This document shows, piece after piece, positions 6,972-10,111 of a stretch of DNA of 10,111 nt. Under the pieces are notes generated by a model that worked only from the letters and a program-made list of their open reading frames with translations, was not told the DNA's origin and made no database searches. Location: contig JAQVLH010000027.1 in NCBI GenBank assembly GCA_028704265.1, forward strand, positions 1 to 10,111, given 5' to 3'. The stretch comes from Candidatus Nanoarchaeia archaeon (lineage in GTDB: Archaea; Nanobdellota; Nanobdellia; Tiddalikarchaeales; Tiddalikarchaeaceae). Each line of letters opens with the position of its first letter. Position 1 is the stretch's first letter. A program made the translations under genes and the position numbers.

Positions 6972-7235
6972 ATGATTAATTTTAAAATACATAAAGTAAT
7001 TGCAATTGCAGGCTTCATAGTATATATTTTATCATTGTTTTACCCTATGAATATTATTAATAGCACTATTTTACAGCAAAAAACGTTAATAATATTAATT
7101 GGCGGAATAATTTGCTGGTTTATAATTGAAACTGCAAATGATTATAAAAAATTAGCTGAAAAAAATAAATATTTTGTTGAAAAAATTTTGCAAGCAATAT
7201 ATATTTTATTAACAATTTTAATAATACTTGCTTAA
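6972..7235 (+). CDS. Small membrane protein, function unknown
   Basis: An 87-residue protein I do not recognise. It has three hydrophobic stretches that look like membrane helices, at about 8-25, 38-54 and 70-87. A charged, lysine-rich segment (about 55-70, TANDYKKLAEKNKYF) separates the second and third helices and would be cytoplasmic by the positive-inside rule. No catalytic motif, cysteine cluster or signal cleavage site is visible. It precedes the ABC-2 transporter genes on the same strand by about 60 bp, but that ATPase gene has its own candidate TATA element, so membership in one operon is uncertain. The open frame, sensible amino-acid make-up and a well-placed promoter make it a likely real gene. 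It could be a small transporter accessory subunit, which is only a positional guess. Confidence 0.65.
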   Translation: MINFKIHKVIAIAGFIVYILSLFYPMNIINSTILQQKTLIILIGGIICWFIIETANDYKKLAEKNKYFVEKILQAIYILLTILIILA

Positions 7236-7269
7236 GGATTATTTATTTTTTTCTTAATGATTAAGTTAA

Positions 7270-7280
7270 TAAATTATAAT
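7270..7280 (+). promoter_or_regulatory. Possible TATA element of the ABC-2 transporter operon
   Basis: TAAATTATAAT lies about 22 nt (centre) upstream of the ATG at 7297, a little closer than in the other genes. No equally good element sits 26-27 nt before the alternative ATG at 7282. It modestly favours the 7297 start. Confidence 0.3.
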
Positions 7281-7296
7281 AATGTTTAATTATAGC

Positions 7297-8013
7297 ATGG
7301 CAGAAAGCGTTATTGAAATTAAAAATGTTAATAAATTTTTTGGAGATTTAAAAGCAGTTGACAATATTAGTTTAACTATTAATAAAGGTAATTTATTTGG
7401 TTTGCTTGGCCCTAATGGCAGCGGAAAAACTACTACTGTAAAAATGCTTACTGGCCAAATTAAGCCTTCGAGCGGAGAAATGAATGTTTTAGGGGTTGAT
7501 GTTTTAAAAGACCCTATTAAAGTAAGGGAATTAGTTGGCATTATTCCGGAACTGGAAAGCCCTCCAAGTTTTTTAACAGGAGAAGAGTATCTTAATTTTG
7601 TTGCCAGTATTAGAAAGATTGAAAATCCAGAAAAAAAAATTAATGAATGGTTTAATTTTTTAGAATTTGGAAATGAGAGAAAAGTTTTATGCAAGGATTT
7701 GTCTAGGGGAACTAGGCAAAAATTAATGTTTGCTCAGGCTTTTTTGCACGAGCCAGCTATTGCTTTTATTGATGAGCCTTTAATTAATTTAGACCCTATC
7801 ATGCAATATAAAGTAAAAAATTTTTTAAAAGATTATATCAGCAAAGGCAATACTATATTTTTAACCACTCATGTTTTGGAATTTGCAGAATCAGTATGCA
7901 CTAATTTGGCTATAATTCATCATGGCAGATTATTATACGCTGGCAATATGAAAGATATTAAAAAGAAAAAAATAAGTTTAGAGAAATTCTTTTTAGAAAA
8001 GGTGAAAAATTAA
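7297..8013 (+). CDS. ABC-2 type transporter ATP-binding protein
   Basis: The nucleotide-binding subunit of an ABC-2 (DrrA/CcmA-like) transporter, 238 residues from this start. It has Walker A GPNGSGKT (about 38-45), the Q-loop region VGIIPELESP with Glu where Gln is usual (about 85), the signature DLSRGTRQK (about 134-142), Walker B IAFIDEP with the catalytic Glu at about 160, the D-loop NLDP, and the switch histidine in LTTHVLE at about 192. LSRG instead of LSGG, and Glu in the Q-loop, both occur in this subfamily, so the enzyme is probably active. An in-frame ATG at 7282 would add MFNYS; I prefer 7297 because MAESVIEIKNV is the normal start of such proteins and because of the TATA position. 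The permease gene follows after 2 bases, so the two surely form one transporter. The substrate is unknown. Confidence 0.92.
   Translation: MAESVIEIKNVNKFFGDLKAVDNISLTINKGNLFGLLGPNGSGKTTTVKMLTGQIKPSSGEMNVLGVDVLKDPIKVRELVGIIPELESPPSFLTGEEYLNFVASIRKIENPEKKINEWFNFLEFGNERKVLCKDLSRGTRQKLMFAQAFLHEPAIAFIDEPLINLDPIMQYKVKNFLKDYISKGNTIFLTTHVLEFAESVCTNLAIIHHGRLLYAGNMKDIKKKKISLEKFFLEKVKN
8001..8005 (+). promoter_or_regulatory. Shine-Dalgarno site of the permease gene
   Basis: GGTGA, complementary to the UCACC of the archaeal 16S rRNA 3' end, lies 10 nt before the ATG at 8016, inside the last codons of the ATPase gene. It is the only convincing ribosome-binding site in the window and belongs to an operon-internal gene, as expected where first genes are leaderless. 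Confidence 0.55.
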
Positions 8014-8015
8014 TC

Positions 8016-9392
8016 ATGTTTTGGGAAATGATTAAGGAAGAATGGAGAATTCATTCTACCTTATTTGGAAACTTAATCTTTGCCCTTTTTCCATTGCTTA
8101 TATTAGCTTTAAGTTTTGGATTATCGCTCCTTTATCCTCTTATTTCTAATGCTATTAGTGCTAATAATTTCTGGCTTATTGTTCATTACTTTTTTTTAAT
8201 TTTTGGAGTAATTGTTGGAGGATTCGGACTTTTAGGCAAAGAGTTTATGAATAGAAGATTCGGCCAAGAAAGCTTGATTGCTTATTCTTCCAGGTCCTTG
8301 CCAGTTAGTGAATGGAATATTTTTTTAAACTTTTTTTTCAAAGATTTATTATATTATTTTATTTTATGGATACTCCCAATATTTTTAGGTTTATTTTTAG
8401 CAAGCCCTATTATTAGCATTTCTTTTAATGCATTATTATTGCTTTTTTCTGTTTTTTTATCATTTATGCTTGGTTTAAGCGCATCTTTTATACTTTCATC
8501 AATATATTCTTATTCAAGCAAATTTTTAATTTTTATTCTTATTATTATATCTATTCCTCTTTTTTTTGCTAAATTAAATTTAAATTTTTTATATCTTCTT
8601 CCTTCTTATTCTTTATTTATTAATTTTTCATGTACTAATTTGCTGTTTTCTATTTTAATAATTTCATGGTTTAGTTTTATTTCATTATTTTTTTTAAGGA
8701 TTGATTATAATTCGGGTAGCAGAATGTTTAACAATTGGTTTAATAATTTTAATAAATTTCTTAAAAATAGCTTTGTTTCAAAAGATTTGCTAGATTTGCA
8801 TAGAAGCGAAGGGGGTTTAGGTAAAATTATTTTTTCTTTTATTTTTCCATTAGCTCTTGTTTGGGTTCTTTTATTTTTCTTTTTCAGCATCTTGCCTACT
8901 GGTAATTTTTTCTTAGTATTCTCAATTTTGTTAGGGATTATTTGTTCAAGTATGTATAATTGGCTTACTGAATTTGAAGTTTTTTCATCCTATGAATTTC
9001 TTCCAGTTAAAACAAGCAAGATTATAATAAGTAAATTCATAAGCTATTCTTTTCTAAATCTTGTTGCAGTATTTATTTTAATAATTGCATGCATTCAGTC
9101 TAATAGTTTAAATTATTTCTTTCACGGCTTATTTGCTCTTATTGTTTCAAGTTATTACACTCTTGCAACAACTGTATTTTTAACTGGATTATATCCTAAT
9201 ATTTTAATTTATAATCCTAAAATCATGCTTAGTTATTTAGTGATTTCTATGATTGTTCCAGTGCTTCTTATAAGCGTGTCATTAATTAATCCTGATTTGC
9301 TTCTCTTAAGCCCTTTGATTATGTTAATTAATTATTTTTTATTAAAAGCTAGTTTAGCAAAATGGGATTCCTGGAATAAGTTTCAATTATGA
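8016..9392 (+). CDS. ABC-2 type transporter permease, about 12 helices
   Basis: A 458-residue, strongly hydrophobic protein with about 12 predicted membrane helices, near 17-40, 52-73, 109-129, 138-162, 169-185, 208-227, 272-293, 297-314, 341-361, 367-391, 403-423 and 427-445. A charged loop at about 230-270 splits it into two six-helix halves. The halves appear related: each has a polar stretch ending in LPV between its second and third helices (SYSSRSLPV-like near 90-97 and SYEFLPV near 325-331) followed by an amphipathic lead-in to the next helix. A six-helix unit is the usual ABC-2 subunit, so this may be a fused double permease that partners two copies of the ATPase. It follows the ATPase by 2 bases with its own Shine-Dalgarno. 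Its TGA stop lies inside the convergent nucleotidyltransferase gene (10-base overlap). Role as permease is well supported by context and topology; sequence motifs alone are weak. Confidence 0.85.
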   Translation: MFWEMIKEEWRIHSTLFGNLIFALFPLLILALSFGLSLLYPLISNAISANNFWLIVHYFFLIFGVIVGGFGLLGKEFMNRRFGQESLIAYSSRSLPVSEWNIFLNFFFKDLLYYFILWILPIFLGLFLASPIISISFNALLLLFSVFLSFMLGLSASFILSSIYSYSSKFLIFILIIISIPLFFAKLNLNFLYLLPSYSLFINFSCTNLLFSILIISWFSFISLFFLRIDYNSGSRMFNNWFNNFNKFLKNSFVSKDLLDLHRSEGGLGKIIFSFIFPLALVWVLLFFFFSILPTGNFFLVFSILLGIICSSMYNWLTEFEVFSSYEFLPVKTSKIIISKFISYSFLNLVAVFILIIACIQSNSLNYFFHGLFALIVSSYYTLATTVFLTGLYPNILIYNPKIMLSYLVISMIVPVLLISVSLINPDLLLLSPLIMLINYFLLKASLAKWDSWNKFQL

Positions 9393-9790
9393 GTAATATA
9401 ATCCTGGATTAATATTATATCCATTTTATCTTTTTCTAGATTTCTTTTCTTTTTCCATTCTAATACTGTTTTTAATGTTACGAACCTTATTCCATCAATG
9501 ATATCTGAAGTCTTAATTAATTCATTAATAGTATATTCAGGATGAGTCCATTTATTAAAAATATCAATTCCATTAACAGTTAAAAATTCATAATCCTGCT
9601 TTTTAATTAGTTCATATTTTTTCTTTAAAATATTCCATAAATTTTCAGTTACTATTATATCCAAATCTCCTGGCTCTTTCAATCCCCTTACTGCTATTGG
9701 TCCGCTTCCAAAAACGCTAAATTCATCTTTAGGCAGATTTAATTTTTTTAATTCATTTATTAAATCTTGCATTTTTTGGGAGATTTTCAT
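9383..9790 (-). CDS. Small nucleotidyltransferase-fold protein
   Basis: A 135-residue protein with the nucleotidyltransferase (polymerase beta-like) signature: GSGPIAVRG at 28-36, then DLDIIV with metal-ligand candidates D42 and D44, and a possible third acidic residue at D76 in NGIDIF. The C-terminal VTLKTVLEWKKKRNLEKDKM and following DIILI resemble the K-x-x-x-x-R-x-K-D-x-x-D element of small MNT/aminoglycoside-transferase-like proteins. The usual Ser after the glycine (GSx) is kept. The substrate cannot be inferred; no HEPN antitoxin-like partner is adjacent, so this is not an obvious MNT/HEPN toxin-antitoxin pair. I start it at ATG 9790, the first Met of the conserved region, with a TATA-like element about 29 nt upstream. 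The frame stays open upstream to 9880, but that part lies across the phosphoribosyltransferase 3' end and has no family resemblance. It ends 10 bases inside the permease gene. Confidence 0.8.
   Translation of the reverse strand: MKISQKMQDLINELKKLNLPKDEFSVFGSGPIAVRGLKEPGDLDIIVTENLWNILKKKYELIKKQDYEFLTVNGIDIFNKWTHPEYTINELIKTSDIIDGIRFVTLKTVLEWKKKRNLEKDKMDIILIQDYITHN
9394..9417. terminator. Imperfect palindrome just past the permease stop
   Basis: TAATATAATCC and GGATTAATATTA, separated by one T, form an inverted repeat with one bulged base (inner stem AATC/GATT with loop CTG). It begins one base after the permease stop and lies within the last codons of the nucleotidyltransferase gene, and a T-rich stretch follows on the plus strand. 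It may end permease transcription, or it may be a chance of AT-rich coding sequence. Confidence 0.25.
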
Positions 9791-9813
9791 ATAATAATAA
9801 AATAAGAAGGATG

Positions 9814-9825
9814 TATTAAAAATTA
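9814..9825 (-). promoter_or_regulatory. Possible TATA element of the nucleotidyltransferase gene
   Basis: Minus-strand TAATTTTTAATA lies in the 43-bp gap after the phosphoribosyltransferase stop, centred about 29 nt upstream of ATG 9790. It supports 9790 over the upstream in-frame ATGs. Weak on sequence alone. Confidence 0.3.
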
Positions 9826-9833
9826 TTGTTTCA

Positions 9834-10046
9834 TTATTCAAGATAATAAATGGATGGCAATTCCCTGAATTTTTCATCAAAGTCTATTCCAAAACCTACT
9901 ACAAATTTGTTTGGTATTTCAAAACCTACATAATCAGCTTTAAGTTCAACAGTTCTTCTTTGAGGTTTGTCTAATAATGTGCATAAACTTACTTGTTTAG
10001 CTCCATTTTCTATTAAATATTTTTTTAAAAAAGTTAAAGTTAACCC
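9834..10046 (-). CDS. hpt: Hypoxanthine-type phosphoribosyltransferase, C-terminal fragment
   Basis: Seventy minus-strand codons ending in tandem stops TAA-TGA give the C-terminal half of a purine (hypoxanthine/guanine) phosphoribosyltransferase of the salvage pathway. Visible marks are GLTLTFLKKYL (the tail of the PRPP-loop motif DTGLTL), CTLLDKPQRR, the base-stacking stretch DYVGFEIPNKFVVGFG, and KFRELPSIYYLE, which closely follow the family. The fragment starts exactly at the Gly of the PRPP motif. The codon before it is Pro and the one before that is a stop (TAA), so the catalytic acidic pair and everything upstream are missing. The 60 or so bases beyond have a different base composition, so the break looks like an assembly or rearrangement junction rather than normal decay. 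The gene ends 43 bp before the nucleotidyltransferase start, same strand. Confidence 0.85.
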   Translation of the reverse strand, partial: GLTLTFLKKYLIENGAKQVSLCTLLDKPQRRTVELKADYVGFEIPNKFVVGFGIDFDEKFRELPSIYYLE

Positions 10047-10111
10047 AGGTTAAGTTGTGAAGACCATGCCCCCACACAGAATTTCGGGAGATCAATTTCT
10101 CCGTCCAAGGC
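10047..10111. other. Compositionally foreign tail at the window end
   Basis: The last 60-odd bases are about half G+C, against roughly a quarter in the rest of the window, and do not continue the phosphoribosyltransferase. On the minus strand one frame is open from the edge (ALDGEIDLPKFCVGAW, then SSQLNLG and a stop at 10040-10042), which I do not recognise. A small dyad GGAGA/TCTCC lies at 10087-10102. It may be a chimeric read end or the start of a different replicon or element. Confidence 0.5.

Noticed and set aside
7290..7694. A 134-codon open frame on the minus strand
   Set aside because: It is antisense to the N-terminal half of the ABC-2 ATPase, including its Walker A region; the product resembles no family and is a shadow of the real gene.
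9791..9880. N-terminal extension of the nucleotidyltransferase to an ATG at 9880
   Set aside because: The added 30 residues overlap the phosphoribosyltransferase coding end in another frame and do not resemble the family, while ATG 9790 has a TATA-like element and begins the conserved region.
9383..10046. Nucleotidyltransferase as half of an MNT/HEPN toxin-antitoxin pair
   Set aside because: No HEPN-type partner is adjacent; its neighbours are a permease and a purine-salvage gene.

Overview
This window is a very AT-rich stretch (roughly three quarters A+T by eye) of tightly packed prokaryotic genes. I read it as an archaeon with a small genome, most likely a DPANN lineage of the Woesearchaeota/Pacearchaeota kind. 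The argument is indirect. Nearly every transcription-unit start has an archaeal-type TATA element, often preceded by a BRE-like purine stretch, centred about 26-30 nt upstream of the start codon, which is the geometry of leaderless mRNAs. The one clear Shine-Dalgarno (GGTGA at 8001) precedes an operon-internal gene. No rRNA, ribosomal protein or tRNA is present to fix the taxon, and a reduced bacterium is not strictly excluded.

Layout: (1) 1-89, minus: the N-terminus of an ASCH-domain protein cut by the window edge. (2) 183-3594, plus: a two-gene two-component system, a stand-alone receiver domain followed by a 1009-residue soluble histidine kinase with six PAS domains. (3) 3591-6091, minus: a type IV-fold ABC exporter half-transporter (GTG start), then a lipoprotein with a sulfite-oxidase-type molybdopterin domain. 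(4) 6183-6590, plus: a short flavodoxin-like protein, ending base-to-base against (5) 6591-6896, minus: the mechanosensitive channel MscL. (6) 6972-7235, plus: an 87-residue membrane protein of unknown role. (7) 7297-9392, plus: a two-gene ABC-2 type transporter (ATPase plus 12-helix permease). (8) 9383-9790, minus: a small nucleotidyltransferase-fold protein. (9) 9834-10046, minus: the C-terminal 70 codons of a hypoxanthine-type phosphoribosyltransferase, which breaks off at its PRPP-loop motif where sequence of clearly different composition begins and runs to the window end.

Most genes deal with the cell envelope and sensing: a cytosolic multi-PAS sensor, two ABC systems, a tension-gated channel and an extracytoplasmic redox lipoprotein. 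No single multi-gene pathway links them, and I see no CRISPR array, transposase, phage gene or toxin-antitoxin pair. The points most worth a second look are the Moco-domain lipoprotein whose leader lacks twin arginines, the regular leaderless promoter geometry, the three convergent gene pairs that all touch or overlap, the A10 run at the start of the kinase, and the probable assembly or rearrangement junction near 10046.
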